From assembly GCF_008017415.1 (NCBI RefSeq), contig NZ_VRSV01000001.1, forward strand, positions 806,001 to 870,000: DNA of 64,000 bases. The letters run 5' to 3'. Below, one piece after another: positions 1 through 8,135 of this stretch. Numbering within the stretch: the stretch's first letter is position 1; every line of letters starts with the position of its first letter. Source of the DNA: Microbacterium hatanonis (GTDB taxonomy: Bacteria > Actinomycetota > Actinomycetes > Actinomycetales > Microbacteriaceae). Made by a program: the position numbers and the translations under genes. Under the pieces are notes generated by a model that was given only the letters and a program-made list of their open reading frames with translations, had not been told where the DNA came from and did not search any database.

Positions 1-45
1 CTGCTCGCCAATTGGATCGACGGCCTCGGCGCCGCTACTGTCTAA
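1..45 (+). CDS. hisH: C-terminal end of HisH (imidazole glycerol phosphate synthase glutaminase), partial
   Basis: The first 14 codons read LLANWIDGLGAATV and end at TAA (43-45). A tail of the form LL.NWI..L directly upstream of hisA is what the HisH glutaminase subunit ends with in actinobacterial his operons. Only the tail is visible, so the call rests on this short match and on synteny. The stop lies 45 nt before the hisA start. Confidence 0.6.
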   Translation: MLANWIDGLGAATV

Positions 46-90
46 CCTCGTGCCACAGCGAGCGACCGGCGTCCGCGTGCACGAGGAGCC

Positions 91-837
91 ATGAACGATT
101 TCGCGTCAACACCCGAGCTGATCCTCCTCCCCGCCGTCGATGTCGCAGGTGGCAAGGCCGTGCGGCTGACGCAGGGAGAAGCCGGAACAGAGACGAACTA
201 CGGCGACCCGGTCGATGCGGCCGCCGACTTCGCGCGCCAGGGGGCGGGCTGGATTCATCTGGTCGACCTCGATGCGGCCTTCGGGCGCGGCAACAACACC
301 GCTGTGATGCGCCGGGTGATCAAGCAGGTGCGCGGCGTGCAGGTGGAGCTGTCGGGCGGCATCCGCGACGACCGTTCCCTGGAGGCGGCGCTCGACAGCG
401 GTGCGAGCCGCATCAACCTCGGCACCGCGGCGTTGGAGAACCCCGAGTGGGCAGCCGATGTCATCGGCCGCTACGGCGATGCGATCGCGGTCGGCCTGGA
501 CGTGCGCGGCACGACCCTCGCCGCGCGTGGCTGGACGCGTGACGGCGGCGACCTGTGGACCGTGCTCGACCGGCTCGAAGACGCCGGCTGCAGCCGATAC
601 GTCGTCACCGACGTGACGAAGGACGGCACGCTCAAGGGTCCGAACATCGAGCTCCTCCGCGAGATCGCGGAGCGCACTCCCAAGCCGGTCGTGGCCTCGG
701 GCGGCGTCTCGAGCCTCGACGACATCGCGGCCCTCCGCGAGCTCGTCCCGCTCGGCGTCGAGGGCGCGATCGTGGGCAAGGCACTCTACGCCGGGGCGTT
801 CACCCTGGCCGAGGCGCTGGATGTCGCCGGAGGCTGA
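91..837 (+). CDS. priA: Bifunctional HisA/TrpF isomerase PriA
   Basis: A 248-residue (beta-alpha)8 barrel enzyme. HisA isomerises ProFAR to PRFAR in histidine synthesis. In actinobacteria the PriA form usually also isomerises phosphoribosyl anthranilate in tryptophan synthesis. The likely catalytic aspartates are D17 (in LLPAVDV) and D174 (in [10 protein letters not shown]). R25 (KAVRLTQG) and the RGWTR segment at 146-150 fit the PriA substrate-binding positions. The phosphate-binding loops SGGIR (88-92) and SGG near the C-terminus are present. A GAGGAG ribosome site lies just before the ATG. The gene follows hisH and overlaps the next gene by 17 nt, suggesting one transcript. Dual activity is inferred from lineage, since trpF cannot be checked here. 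Confidence 0.93.
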   Translation: MNDFASTPELILLPAVDVAGGKAVRLTQGEAGTETNYGDPVDAAADFARQGAGWIHLVDLDAAFGRGNNTAVMRRVIKQVRGVQVELSGGIRDDRSLEAALDSGASRINLGTAALENPEWAADVIGRYGDAIAVGLDVRGTTLAARGWTRDGGDLWTVLDRLEDAGCSRYVVTDVTKDGTLKGPNIELLREIAERTPKPVVASGGVSSLDDIAALRELVPLGVEGAIVGKALYAGAFTLAEALDVAGG

Positions 838-1591
838 CACTCCCGCGGGCGATTCCGCCGGGGTCCCCTGGGAGGGGCGCCGCTTCGAGGACAATCGCCA
901 CGCGGCCGACGACGGCTCCGCCGATCCGGCGCTGCTGATCGCGTTGACCGCCGATGCCGGCGGTGCCCGTGATGCGCGCGCGGTCGTCGAGGCCTATCGC
1001 ACCGCTCGGCTGCTCATTCCGCTGGTCGCCGACAAGGGCGACGAGGGCGTGGGGCCGCATGGTCTCGTCGTCGACAAGACGCAGGAACTCTCCATCGTCA
1101 CTGTGGCCGCCCCCGATGGGCGCAAGGTGCTGCCGGTCTTCACGTCGGTGGACGCGATGAAGCGGTGGGATGCCGTGGCCAGGCCCATCCCCGCGGACGG
1201 GGTGCGCACGGCGGTCGCCGCCGCCGGCGACGACACGGAGCTGATCGTGATCGACCCGGGCTCGGATACCGAGTTCGTCCTTCGTCGGCCGGCCGTATGG
1301 GCGATCGGTCAGGGTATCGCGTGGGAGCCCAGCCACACGTCGGCCGAGGTGTTCACGGGATTGCAGCAGAGTGTCGGCGCCGAGCTCGCTGTGCTCGACT
1401 TCGCGGTCGAACCGGGTGACCCGACCGGCCGTCTGCGGGGGCCCGAGCTCATCGTGCACCTGCAGCTCATGCAGGGTCTCGAGCAGGACGAGCTCGATGC
1501 GGTCCTGGCCCGACTCGCCCGCCGCTGGGCCGCCGACGACCGCATCGCCGTGCTGGTCGATTCCCTCACGGTCAAGCTCCACCGCGAATAG
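821..1591 (+). CDS. SseB-family protein
   Basis: A 256-residue cytosolic protein without membrane segments or signal peptide. The central part (about residues 35-160: [32 protein letters not shown]) has the layout of the SseB N-terminal domain (PF07179), a fold of unknown biochemical role that is commonly encoded beside hisA in actinobacteria. The C-terminal third (ELAVLDFAV onward) is less typical. It overlaps the end of priA by 17 nt, so translation is probably coupled. The ATG at 821 has no strong ribosome site of its own, which fits coupling. No enzymatic motif is visible and its function is unknown. Confidence 0.75.
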   Translation: MSPEADTPAGDSAGVPWEGRRFEDNRHAADDGSADPALLIALTADAGGARDARAVVEAYRTARLLIPLVADKGDEGVGPHGLVVDKTQELSIVTVAAPDGRKVLPVFTSVDAMKRWDAVARPIPADGVRTAVAAAGDDTELIVIDPGSDTEFVLRRPAVWAIGQGIAWEPSHTSAEVFTGLQQSVGAELAVLDFAVEPGDPTGRLRGPELIVHLQLMQGLEQDELDAVLARLARRWAADDRIAVLVDSLTVKLHRE

Positions 1592-1666
1592 CCCCCGCGC
1601 AGCATCCCCCCTTCTTCATCTCGTCGGCTGTTCCGGGAAGCGTTCCGGGGCTCGACGGAGGGCGCA

Positions 1667-1728
1667 GGGATGTTCCCCTCGAGCCAATCGGGGTAGGGGC
1701 CCCTCTCTTGGTTCGAGGGGAACATCCC
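1667..1728. terminator. Large inverted repeat between convergent genes, probable bidirectional terminator
   Basis: Two 21-nt arms (1667-1687 and 1708-1728) are complementary at 20 of 21 positions, around a 20-nt centre that contains the palindrome AGGGGCCCCT (1695-1704). It lies between the SseB gene (+) and the DUF1844 gene (-), where a shared terminator is expected. There is no T-tract, so it could instead be a repeat element that also ends transcription. Confidence 0.6.
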
Positions 1729-1787
1729 GGAGCCCGGAGTCGCAGCCCGCAGACCGGAACCCCGTCACGTCCTCCTGGAACGACGAG

Positions 1788-2204
1788 TCAGTTGACCGGC
1801 CCGGTCCACTTCTCGCCCGGCCCCTTGCCGATGGGGTCGGGGATGACGGATGCTTCGCGGAAGGCGAGCTGCAGCGAACGCAGGCCGTCGCGGAGCGACC
1901 GCGCGTGCATGTCGCTGATCTCGGGTGCGGCGGCGGTGATGAGGCCCGCGAGCGCGTTGATGAGCTTCCGAGCCTCGTCGAGGTCGGTCTGGTGCGCCGG
2001 GTCGTCGGCGAGGCCGACCTTGACGGCGGCAGCGCTCATGAGGTGCACGGCGGTGGTGGTGATGACCTCGACGGCGGGGACGTCGGCGAGGTCGCGTCCG
2101 GCCGATTCGGCCGAGCGCTCGCCGTCCTCCTCCCACCGCGTGAGTCGTTCGTCGCCGCCCTCGGGGGAGTCGGAGGGGGCGTCGTTACCGGGAATCGTGT
2201 GCAC
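1788..2204 (-). CDS. DUF1844 family protein
   Basis: A 138-residue protein with a GTG start. The core (about residues 43-115: ADVPAVEVITTTAVHLMSAA through ISDMHARSLRDGLRSLQLAFREA) is the helical DUF1844 domain (PF08899). The N-terminus is acidic and low-complexity, and the C-terminus is short and basic. The family is widespread in actinobacteria, is usually found beside infC as here, and has no assigned function. It is divergent from infC, sharing a 240-nt intergenic region, and convergent with the SseB gene. Confidence 0.82.
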   Translation of the reverse strand: MHTIPGNDAPSDSPEGGDERLTRWEEDGERSAESAGRDLADVPAVEVITTTAVHLMSAAAVKVGLADDPAHQTDLDEARKLINALAGLITAAAPEISDMHARSLRDGLRSLQLAFREASVIPDPIGKGPGEKWTGPVN

Positions 2205-2444
2205 GTGGTTCTCTCTGCTAGACTTTGGCGGGCTTCGGAGCTTTCTGTTCCGAACGAAAGAGGATCACATCCCACCCGCGCTTGCCGCTCAAGGCTACCG
2301 GGTCCACGCACTCCGCTCCGGTCGCCCGGGGTCGCTCGGGTGTAGAGCCGGCGTTTCGCACGTCGAGTCGGGTGGAATGCGTCTTCTTCCGCCCGCGACG
2401 CTCCCGTGTCGCGGTGGTCTCCCGCAACGTAAGAGGAGTCCCGC
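2205..2444 (+). promoter_or_regulatory. infC promoter and long 5' leader
   Basis: This is the divergent intergenic region between DUF1844 and infC. TGCTAGACT (2216-2224) is an extended -10 candidate for infC and would give a leader of about 210 nt. No good -35 is seen. Long leaders before infC-rpmI-rplT are common because L20 or IF3 can act back on the mRNA, but I cannot identify a known leader class here. No supported ORF lies inside. Confidence 0.35.
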
Positions 2445-2447
2445 ATC
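2434..2447 (+). promoter_or_regulatory. Ribosome site and ATC start codon of infC
   Basis: AGGAG (2434-2438) is followed by 6 nt and then ATC AGC GAT CCC. An in-frame TAA at 2430-2432 lies just upstream, and no ATG, GTG or TTG occurs in frame before 2496. The conserved IF3 N-terminus ([16 protein letters not shown]) is only included if ATC at 2445 starts the protein. This site therefore fixes the start. Confidence 0.85.
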
Positions 2448-3068
2448 AGCGATCCCCGCACCAATGACCGCATCCGCGTCCCCGAGGTCCGCCTCGTGGG
2501 TCCCGCTGGTGAGCAGGTCGGCGTCGTCCGCATCGAGGTGGCACTGCGCCTGGCCCAGGAGGCCGACCTCGATCTCGTCGAGGTAGCCCCGAACTCGAAG
2601 CCGCCCGTGGTCAAGATCATGGATTACGGCAAATTCAAGTACGAGACTGCGCAGAAGGCAAAGGAAGCGCGTCGCAATCAGGCGAACACCGTCCTCAAAG
2701 AGGTGCGGTTCCGCCTGAAGATCGAGGCTCACGACTACACCACCAAGCTCAAGCGCGCCGAGGGCTTCCTCCAGGCGGGCGACAAGGTCAAGGCCATGAT
2801 CCTCTTCCGCGGTCGCGAGCAGTCGCGTCCCGACCAGGGTGTGCGCCTGCTCCGCAAGTTCGCGGAGGACGTCGCCGAGTTCGGCACCGTCGAGTCGAAC
2901 CCGACGATCGACGGCCGCAACATGGTGATGGTGGTCGCACCCCACAAGAACAAGTCCGAGGTCAAGACGGAGCAGAACGCCCAGCGCGCTGCGACGAAGG
3001 AAGCGGCCCGCTCGGGCTCGCGCCCGGACTCCTCCGACTCCGAGCCTGCCGCGGCATCCGCCGAGTAG
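2445..3068 (+). CDS. infC: Translation initiation factor IF-3
   Basis: IF-3 binds the 30S subunit, discriminates against wrong start codons and prevents early 50S joining. The reading frame from ATC 2445 gives 207 residues. The N-terminal domain starts [18 protein letters not shown], the linker region is [17 protein letters not shown], and the C-terminal domain holds the [14 protein letters not shown] and FRGRE motifs. A low-complexity tail rich in A, S and E follows, as in other actinobacterial IF3s. Starting at GTG 2496 would remove the conserved first 17 residues, so the non-standard ATC start is preferred. Rare starts at infC (AUU in E. coli) are known to allow autoregulation, because IF3 itself rejects them. 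It heads the infC-rpmI-rplT operon, with rpmI 46 nt downstream. Confidence 0.95.
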   Translation: MSDPRTNDRIRVPEVRLVGPAGEQVGVVRIEVALRLAQEADLDLVEVAPNSKPPVVKIMDYGKFKYETAQKAKEARRNQANTVLKEVRFRLKIEAHDYTTKLKRAEGFLQAGDKVKAMILFRGREQSRPDQGVRLLRKFAEDVAEFGTVESNPTIDGRNMVMVVAPHKNKSEVKTEQNAQRAATKEAARSGSRPDSSDSEPAAASAE

Positions 3069-3114
3069 GCCCCCAGACTCCCGCCTCGCGGGAAACCCAA
3101 CGAAGGAAAGACAG

Positions 3115-3309
3115 ATGCCGAAGCAGAAGACCCACTCGGGTGCCAAGAAGCGCTTCAAGGTGACCGGTAGCGGCAAGCTCATGAAGCAGCAGGCCGGCAT
3201 GCGGCACAACCTCGAGGGCAAGGCCTCGAAGCGGACCCGCCGTCTGAACCAGGAGCAGGTCCTGGCCAAGGGCGACGCCAAGGTCGCGAAGAAGCTCCTC
3301 GGCCTTTGA
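3115..3309 (+). CDS. rpmI: 50S ribosomal protein L35
   Basis: 64 residues, the usual bacterial length. [21 protein letters not shown] is the family signature: a strongly basic N-terminus, then a helical basic region ending VAKKLLGL. L35 is a late-assembly protein of the large subunit. A GGAAAG ribosome site precedes the ATG. It is the middle gene of the infC-rpmI-rplT operon, with rplT starting 29 nt after the stop. Confidence 0.98.
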   Translation: MPKQKTHSGAKKRFKVTGSGKLMKQQAGMRHNLEGKASKRTRRLNQEQVLAKGDAKVAKKLLGL

Positions 3310-3338
3310 GCGCCGACGCACGTTAGGAACGATAAGAA

Positions 3339-3722
3339 ATGGCTAGAGTCAAGCGGGCAGTAAACGCCCACAAGAAGCGTCGCGTCATCCTCGAGCGCGC
3401 CTCCGGTTACCGCGGACAGCGTTCGCGCCTGTACCGCAAGGCGAAGGAGCAGGTCACCCACTCGCTCGTCTACGCGTACCGTGACCGTCGCAAGCGCAAG
3501 GGCGACTTCCGTCGTCTGTGGATCCAGCGCATCAACGCGGCATCGCGTCAGAACGGCCTCACGTACAACCGTCTGATCCAGGGCCTCGGCCTCGCGGGCG
3601 TCCAGGTCGACCGTCGCATGCTCGCCGAGCTCGCGGTCAACGAGCCGGCCACCTTCGCGTCGCTGGTCGCGACGGCGAAGGCCGCGCTCCCGGCAGATGT
3701 GAACGCAGCCAAGACCGCGTAA
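3339..3722 (+). CDS. rplT: 50S ribosomal protein L20
   Basis: 127 residues with the typical L20 start [38 protein letters not shown] (basic extension binding 23S rRNA). The globular domain contains [12 protein letters not shown] and [23 protein letters not shown]20 is essential for early 50S assembly and in other bacteria represses its own operon. It ends the operon and is followed 15 nt later by a strong terminator. Confidence 0.98.
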   Translation: MARVKRAVNAHKKRRVILERASGYRGQRSRLYRKAKEQVTHSLVYAYRDRRKRKGDFRRLWIQRINAASRQNGLTYNRLIQGLGLAGVQVDRRMLAELAVNEPATFASLVATAKAALPADVNAAKTA

Positions 3723-3737
3723 GCATCCGTTCTTCGA

Positions 3738-3771
3738 GAAAGGGCGTCCTCCTGCGGGAGGGCGCCCTTTC
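3738..3771 (+). terminator. Rho-independent-type terminator of infC-rpmI-rplT
   Basis: The arms 3739-3752 and 3757-3770 form a 14-bp stem with one G-U pair (AAAGGGCGTCCTCC against GGAGGGCGCCCTTT) closed by a TGCG loop. The stem ends in CCCTTTCTGCT. Position and strength fit the operon end. Confidence 0.85.
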
Positions 3772-3817
3772 TGCTGCGCCGACCGCGTCGGTCGCCGAGC
3801 GGATGGCACGGGAGCCC

Positions 3818-3823
3818 TAGGCT
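3818..3823 (+). promoter_or_regulatory. -10 box (leaderless) of the methyltransferase gene
   Basis: TAGGCT is followed by 6 nt and then the GTG start at 3830. This spacing puts the transcript start at the start codon. No clear -35 is seen. Confidence 0.5.
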
Positions 3824-3829
3824 GGCCCC

Positions 3830-4630
3830 GTGCTCGAGAATCCCCGTTCGCCGCGCGTCCGCGCGGTCGCGAAGCTGGCCAAGCGCAGTGCGCGCCAAGA
3901 GACAGGTCTCTTCCTGCTCGAGGGTCCGCAGGCCGCGCGCGAGGCGTTGCAGTACGCCCCCGGGTCGCTCGTCGAGCTGTTCGCGACGCCGACCGCGATG
4001 GAGAGGCACTCCGACATCCGCGACGCGGCGCGCGCTGCCGACCTCGAGGTGGAGTACACCACGGAGGCGGTGCTCGATGCGATGGCCGACACGGTGACCC
4101 CGCAGGGGATCGTCGCCGTCGCGCGTCAGCAGCCCACGTCGATGCGCGAGGTCTTCGCCTCCAACCCGCGGCTGGTCGCGATCTGCGAAGAGGTGCGCGA
4201 TCCCGGCAATCTGGGCACCATCATCAGAGCGGCGGATGCTGCGGGCGCAGACGCCGTCGTGCTCACCGGGCGCACCGTCGATCCGTACAACCCGAAGGTC
4301 GTGCGGTCCACGACCGGTTCGCTCTTCCACCTGCCCATCGCGGTGGGCGGCGAGCTCGAGGCGGCGGTCGAACGCGCCCACGCCGCGGGGATGCGGGTCG
4401 TGGCCGCGGACGTCGACGGCACCGACTTCCTCGCCTCGCGGCATCTGCTCGCCGAGCCCACCGCGTGGCTGTTCGGCAACGAGGCGCGGGGGCTCGAGGA
4501 GCCGGCCCTCGCCCACGCCGACCTCGCCCTCCGGCTGCCGATCTACGGTCGCGCGGAGTCGCTGAACCTCGCCACCGCGGCGAGTGTCTGCCTCTATGAG
4601 ACGGCGTTCGCGCAGCGCGCGAACCCGTGA
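3830..4630 (+). CDS. SpoU/TrmH-family RNA 2'-O-ribose methyltransferase
   Basis: A 266-residue SPOUT enzyme that methylates ribose 2'-OH in rRNA or tRNA with SAM. The N-terminal substrate-binding domain (about 1-110) begins with [34 protein letters not shown]. The catalytic knot domain carries the three SpoU motifs: [31 protein letters not shown] and [22 protein letters not shown]. In other actinobacteria a gene of this family (tsnR) follows rplT, as here. The exact RNA target cannot be told from sequence. The GTG start has no Shine-Dalgarno but has a TAGGCT box 6 nt ahead, consistent with leaderless expression. Confidence 0.88.
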   Translation: MLENPRSPRVRAVAKLAKRSARQETGLFLLEGPQAAREALQYAPGSLVELFATPTAMERHSDIRDAARAADLEVEYTTEAVLDAMADTVTPQGIVAVARQQPTSMREVFASNPRLVAICEEVRDPGNLGTIIRAADAAGADAVVLTGRTVDPYNPKVVRSTTGSLFHLPIAVGGELEAAVERAHAAGMRVVAADVDGTDFLASRHLLAEPTAWLFGNEARGLEEPALAHADLALRLPIYGRAESLNLATAASVCLYETAFAQRANP

Positions 4631-4704
4631 CACCGCGAGTACCCCTGCTGTTACAGAACGGTTAAGGCTCGCGTCAAGGTGTGTCGTCGGTCTCACAGGC
4701 CTCG

Positions 4705-4710
4705 TAGGGT
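4705..4710 (+). promoter_or_regulatory. -10 box (leaderless) of gluA
   Basis: TAGGGT is followed by GAAGTC and then ATG at 4717, so the predicted transcript starts at or next to the start codon. No Shine-Dalgarno is present. Confidence 0.5.
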
Positions 4711-4716
4711 GAAGTC

Positions 4717-5481
4717 ATGGCGACCTCTGATCCACGGCCGGCCGGCGACTCGCTCGTCGTGATGAGCGATGTGCAGAAGCACTACGGTGACTTCCAGGCA
4801 CTCAAAGACATCGACCTCACGGTCTCCCGTGGCGAGGTCGTCGTCGTGATCGGGCCGTCGGGCTCGGGCAAGTCGACGCTGTGCCGCACCATCAATCGTC
4901 TCGAGACCATCACCTCGGGTGTCATCACGATCGACGGCAAGGAGCTCCCCAAGGAGGGGAAGGGCCTCGCCCAGTTGCGTGCCGACGTGGGCATGGTCTT
5001 CCAGTCGTTCAACCTGTTCGCCCATCTGACGATCCTCGAGAACGTCACGCTCGGTCCGATCAAGGTGCGCGGGATGAAGAAGGCCGATGCTGAGCGCGAG
5101 GCGCGCGTGCTGCTCGAGCGGGTCGGAATCGTCGCGCAGGCCGACAAGCTCCCCGCACAGCTGTCGGGCGGCCAGCAGCAGCGCGTCGCCATCGCACGCG
5201 CTCTGGCGATGAAGCCGAAGCTGATGCTGTTCGATGAGCCGACCAGCGCGCTGGACCCCGAGATGATCAACGAGGTGCTCGACGTGATGGTCGGCCTCGC
5301 TCGAGACGGGATGACGATGATCGTCGTCACCCACGAGATGGGCTTCGCGCGCAAGGCCGCCGACCGCGTCATCTTCATGGCCGACGGCCAGATCGTCGAA
5401 GAGGCCGCGCCTGAGCAGTTCTTCACCCGCCCCGAGAGCGCGCGGGCGAAGGACTTCCTCTCGAAGCTGATCACCCACTGA
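4717..5481 (+). CDS. gluA: Amino acid ABC transporter ATP-binding protein (GluA type)
   Basis: The 254-residue ATPase of a polar amino acid importer. Walker [10 protein letters not shown] is at 46-54, the signature LSGGQQ at 149-154, Walker B LMLFDE at 169-174, and the H-loop in [16 protein letters not shown]. The sequence is closest in pattern to the GlnQ/GluA/HisP group. It is followed by a binding lipoprotein and two permeases in the gluABCD order of Corynebacterium, which supports glutamate (or a related amino acid) as substrate. The substrate itself is inference. Expression appears to start at a leaderless promoter. Confidence 0.9.
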   Translation: MATSDPRPAGDSLVVMSDVQKHYGDFQALKDIDLTVSRGEVVVVIGPSGSGKSTLCRTINRLETITSGVITIDGKELPKEGKGLAQLRADVGMVFQSFNLFAHLTILENVTLGPIKVRGMKKADAEREARVLLERVGIVAQADKLPAQLSGGQQQRVAIARALAMKPKLMLFDEPTSALDPEMINEVLDVMVGLARDGMTMIVVTHEMGFARKAADRVIFMADGQIVEEAAPEQFFTRPESARAKDFLSKLITH

Positions 5482-5567
5482 TTGCGGAGGATGCTGACAC
5501 CTCCCCCCGACGTCGGATCTGCACAACAGGTCCGCGACCCACACAGCACCCACACCAAGGAGATTCC

Positions 5568-6464
5568 ATGCGTAAGACACGAATGATCGCCGGATTCGGC
5601 CTCGCGGCCGTCGCGGCCCTCGTGCTCACCGCCTGCAACAGCGGGTCACCCACCACCCCCGGCGCGCCTGAGGCGGGCAGCGACGATGCTCTCTGGGAGG
5701 TCGCGACCGACGTCTCCCTCACCGACAGCCCCACCTACGACCGCATGGTCGAGCGCGACGGCGTCGTCGTCGGCGTGAAGAACGACCAGCCCGGACTCGG
5801 CTACGAAGATGCAGCCACGGGGGAGCGGACCGGCTTCGACGTCGACATCGCCCGGTGGGTCGCCGCCTCCCTCGGCTTCGACGAGAGCCAGATCACCTAC
5901 CAGACGATCCCGTCGGCCAACCGTGAGCAGGCCCTGGTCAACGGCGACATCGACTACTACGTCGGCACCTACTCCATCACCGACAAGCGCAAGGAGCAGA
6001 TCGACTTCGCCGGTCCGTACTTCATCACCGGTCAGGGTCTGCTCGTCGCCGCCGACGACGACTCGATCAACGGTCCCGACGACCTCGCCGGAAAGACCGT
6101 CTGCTCGGTGACGGGTTCGACCCCGCTCCAGCGCATCCGTGACGAGTACAGCCCCGGCAACACCGTCGAGTACGACACCTACTCGCAGTGCGTGGAGCAG
6201 CTCAAGGGCGGACAGGTCGACGCGATCACCACCGACGAGGCCATCCTCGCCGGCTACGTCGCCCTCGAGCCCGACGCGCTGAAGATCGCGGGCGAGCCGT
6301 TCAGCGAAGAGCGCTACGGCATCGGCCTGGAGAAGGGCGACACCGCCCTGAAGGACCACATCAACACCCTCCTCACCGACGGTGGCGACGTCTGGACCGC
6401 GCTGTTCGACCTGCACCTGGAGCCTGCCGGCATCGCCGGGACCCAGCCCGCGGTCGACGAGTGA
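5568..6464 (+). CDS. gluB: Glutamate-type ABC transporter substrate-binding lipoprotein
   Basis: 298 residues. The N-terminus MRKTRMIAGFGLAAVAALVLTAC is a lipoprotein signal with lipobox LTAC and lipidated C23. The mature part is a periplasmic-binding-protein class 3 fold: VVGVKNDQPGLGYED, RTGFDVDIARWVAASLG, and the strongly conserved YYVGTYSITDKRKEQIDFAGPYFITGQGLLV. Two cysteines (in TVCSVTG and YSQCVEQ) could form the disulfide seen in this family. A strong ribosome site (AAGGAG) precedes the ATG, 86 nt after gluA. It is anchored outside the membrane and feeds the GluC/GluD channel. A stem-loop follows the stop, so this gene is probably made in excess over the permeases. Confidence 0.92.
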   Translation: MRKTRMIAGFGLAAVAALVLTACNSGSPTTPGAPEAGSDDALWEVATDVSLTDSPTYDRMVERDGVVVGVKNDQPGLGYEDAATGERTGFDVDIARWVAASLGFDESQITYQTIPSANREQALVNGDIDYYVGTYSITDKRKEQIDFAGPYFITGQGLLVAADDDSINGPDDLAGKTVCSVTGSTPLQRIRDEYSPGNTVEYDTYSQCVEQLKGGQVDAITTDEAILAGYVALEPDALKIAGEPFSEERYGIGLEKGDTALKDHINTLLTDGGDVWTALFDLHLEPAGIAGTQPAVDE

Positions 6465-6469
6465 TCCCC

Positions 6470-6491
6470 GGGGGCGGCTTCGGCCGCCCCC
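6470..6491 (+). terminator. GC stem-loop with UUCG loop between gluB and gluC (partial terminator or mRNA stabiliser)
   Basis: A perfect 9-bp stem (GGGGGCGGC/GCCGCCCCC) is capped by TTCG. It lies 6 nt after the gluB stop and about 38 nt before gluC, with no T-tract. Such intercistronic hairpins commonly raise the level of the binding protein relative to the permeases. Confidence 0.7.
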
Positions 6492-6528
6492 ACCCCTCGT
6501 CCGCTCCAACACGTAGGAAGGCGATGTC

Positions 6529-7176
6529 GTGAACATCATCACCGACAACACCGATATCTGGTGGGACGGCCTGGTCGGCACGCTCATCCTCTTCTTCGGC
6601 GGCGGACTCCTCGCCCTCGTGCTGGGAATCATCGTGGGCGGCATGCGCGTCTCGCCGATCCCGATCGCCCGCGGCGTGGGCACCCTCTACGTCAACACCA
6701 TCCGCAACACCCCGCTGACGCTCGTCTTCTTCGGCTTCGCGTTCGCACTGCCGCCGCTGCTCCAGCTGCGCATCGATCCGCTGATCCTCGGTGTGGCCGC
6801 GCTCGGCATCTACACCGCGACCTACGTGGCCGAGACGATCCGCTCGGGTATCAACACCGTTCCCGTCGGCCAGGCCGAGGCCGCTCGTGCGCTCGGTCTC
6901 ACCTTCGGCCAGGTGATGGGGTCGGTGGTGATGCCGCAGGCGTTCCGCTCGGTGATCCCGCCGATGATGAGCGTGTTCATCGCGCTCCTCAAGAACACCA
7001 CGGTCGCCGCGGGATTCAGCGTCATCAACCTGGGATCTGTCCGCAGCTACCTCAGCGAGCGCGGTGAGAACCAGCTGTTCGTGATCCTCTGGGTCGCGGT
7101 CATCTTCGTCGCCCTGGTGCTGCTGCTGTCATGGCTTCAGCGCAGTCTCGAGACCCGTTGGAGGGTGACGCGATGA
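6529..7176 (+). CDS. gluC: Amino acid ABC transporter permease (GluC type)
   Basis: A 215-residue inner-membrane permease with about five membrane segments (LVGTLILFFGGGLLALVLGIIVGG at the start, LLLLSWLQ near the end). The EAA loop that contacts the ATPase reads GQAEAARALGLTFGQVMGSVVMPQAFRSVIPPM. The GTG start at 6529 follows AGGAAGG. Its stop overlaps the gluD start (ATGA), so the two permeases are translationally coupled and likely form a heterodimer. Confidence 0.9.
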   Translation: MNIITDNTDIWWDGLVGTLILFFGGGLLALVLGIIVGGMRVSPIPIARGVGTLYVNTIRNTPLTLVFFGFAFALPPLLQLRIDPLILGVAALGIYTATYVAETIRSGINTVPVGQAEAARALGLTFGQVMGSVVMPQAFRSVIPPMMSVFIALLKNTTVAAGFSVINLGSVRSYLSERGENQLFVILWVAVIFVALVLLLSWLQRSLETRWRVTR

Positions 7177-8135
7177 GCAGCGTCCTGTACGACGTACCCG
7201 GCCCCCGTGCCATCGCGCGCAACCGCGTCCTGAGCGTCGTGACGATCCTGGTGGTCCTCCTGATCATCGGCTTCTTCGTCTGGCGCCTCGCGGTCACCGG
7301 GCAGTTCACCGCCCAGAAGTGGTCGGCCTTCACCTACACCCAGGTATGGGTCAGCATCGGCGAGGCGACGCTCGCGACCCTCGCGGCGTTCGGATCGGCG
7401 GCCGTCGGAGCGTTGATCCTCGGATTCGTCCTCGCGATCGGCCGTATGTCGGATCACGCCTGGATCCGGTGGCCCTTCACCGCGATCGTCGAGGTGCTCC
7501 GCGCCGTGCCGGTGCTGATCTTCATGTTCTTGCTCTACTACGGACTGCCGGTCCTCGGCATCCGGATGGAGCCCTACTGGGCGGTGGTGATCGCCCTCGT
7601 CGCCTACAACGGTTCGGTCCTCGCCGAGGTCATCCGCGCCGGCGTCGAATCGCTGCCGCGGGGCCAGCACGAGGCGGGCTACGCGATCGGACTCCGCAAG
7701 GCGGGGGTCATGCGTCTCGTGCTCCTGCCGCAGGCGATCCGTGCCATGATGCCCGTCATCATCGCCCAGCTCGTGGTGACCTTGAAGGACACCGCGCTCG
7801 GATTCATCGTCACTTACCCCGAGCTGCTCTTCTACGCTCGATACATCGGCGGACAGGCGACCTACGGTTCGCCGATCGTGCCGGCGACGATCATCGTCGG
7901 GGCCATCTACATCGGACTGTGCCTCCTGCTGTCGCTCGTCGCTACGACCGTGGAGAAGCGACTGCGCCGCTCGCCGAAGACCGGCGGCAACGTCGCCGGC
8001 GCGAATCAGGCGACCCAGGAGGTCACCGATACCGAGCTCATCGTCGCTCAGCGCGGCCTCGGCAAGTACGACATGGGCGGCAGCGGCATGGGCGGCGGCG
8101 GACTCGGTGGGGGCGGCGGAGCGAACGCCCGCTGA
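7173..8135 (+). CDS. gluD: Amino acid ABC transporter permease (GluD type)
   Basis: A 320-residue inner-membrane permease. I chose the ATG at 7173, which overlaps the gluC stop and follows a GGAGGG ribosome site, rather than an upstream start inside gluC. Membrane segments include VVTILVVLLIIGFFVWRLAV, the FGSAAVGALILGFVLAIG region and a C-terminal IIVGAIYIGLCLLLSLVATTV. The EAA loop is GQHEAGYAIGLRKAGVMRLVLLPQAIRAMMPV. The cytoplasmic tail ends in an unusual Gly/Met run (GGSGMGGGGLGGGGG) that is not part of the permease domain. The stop abuts the stop of the convergent VOC gene. Confidence 0.9.
   Translation: MSSVLYDVPGPRAIARNRVLSVVTILVVLLIIGFFVWRLAVTGQFTAQKWSAFTYTQVWVSIGEATLATLAAFGSAAVGALILGFVLAIGRMSDHAWIRWPFTAIVEVLRAVPVLIFMFLLYYGLPVLGIRMEPYWAVVIALVAYNGSVLAEVIRAGVESLPRGQHEAGYAIGLRKAGVMRLVLLPQAIRAMMPVIIAQLVVTLKDTALGFIVTYPELLFYARYIGGQATYGSPIVPATIIVGAIYIGLCLLLSLVATTVEKRLRRSPKTGGNVAGANQATQEVTDTELIVAQRGLGKYDMGGSGMGGGGLGGGGGANAR

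Noticed and set aside
106..894. Long open frames on the opposite strand of priA and of most other genes
   Set aside because: They mirror the third-position GC bias of the real gene, have Arg/Ala/Gly-rich low-complexity translations, and lack start signals.
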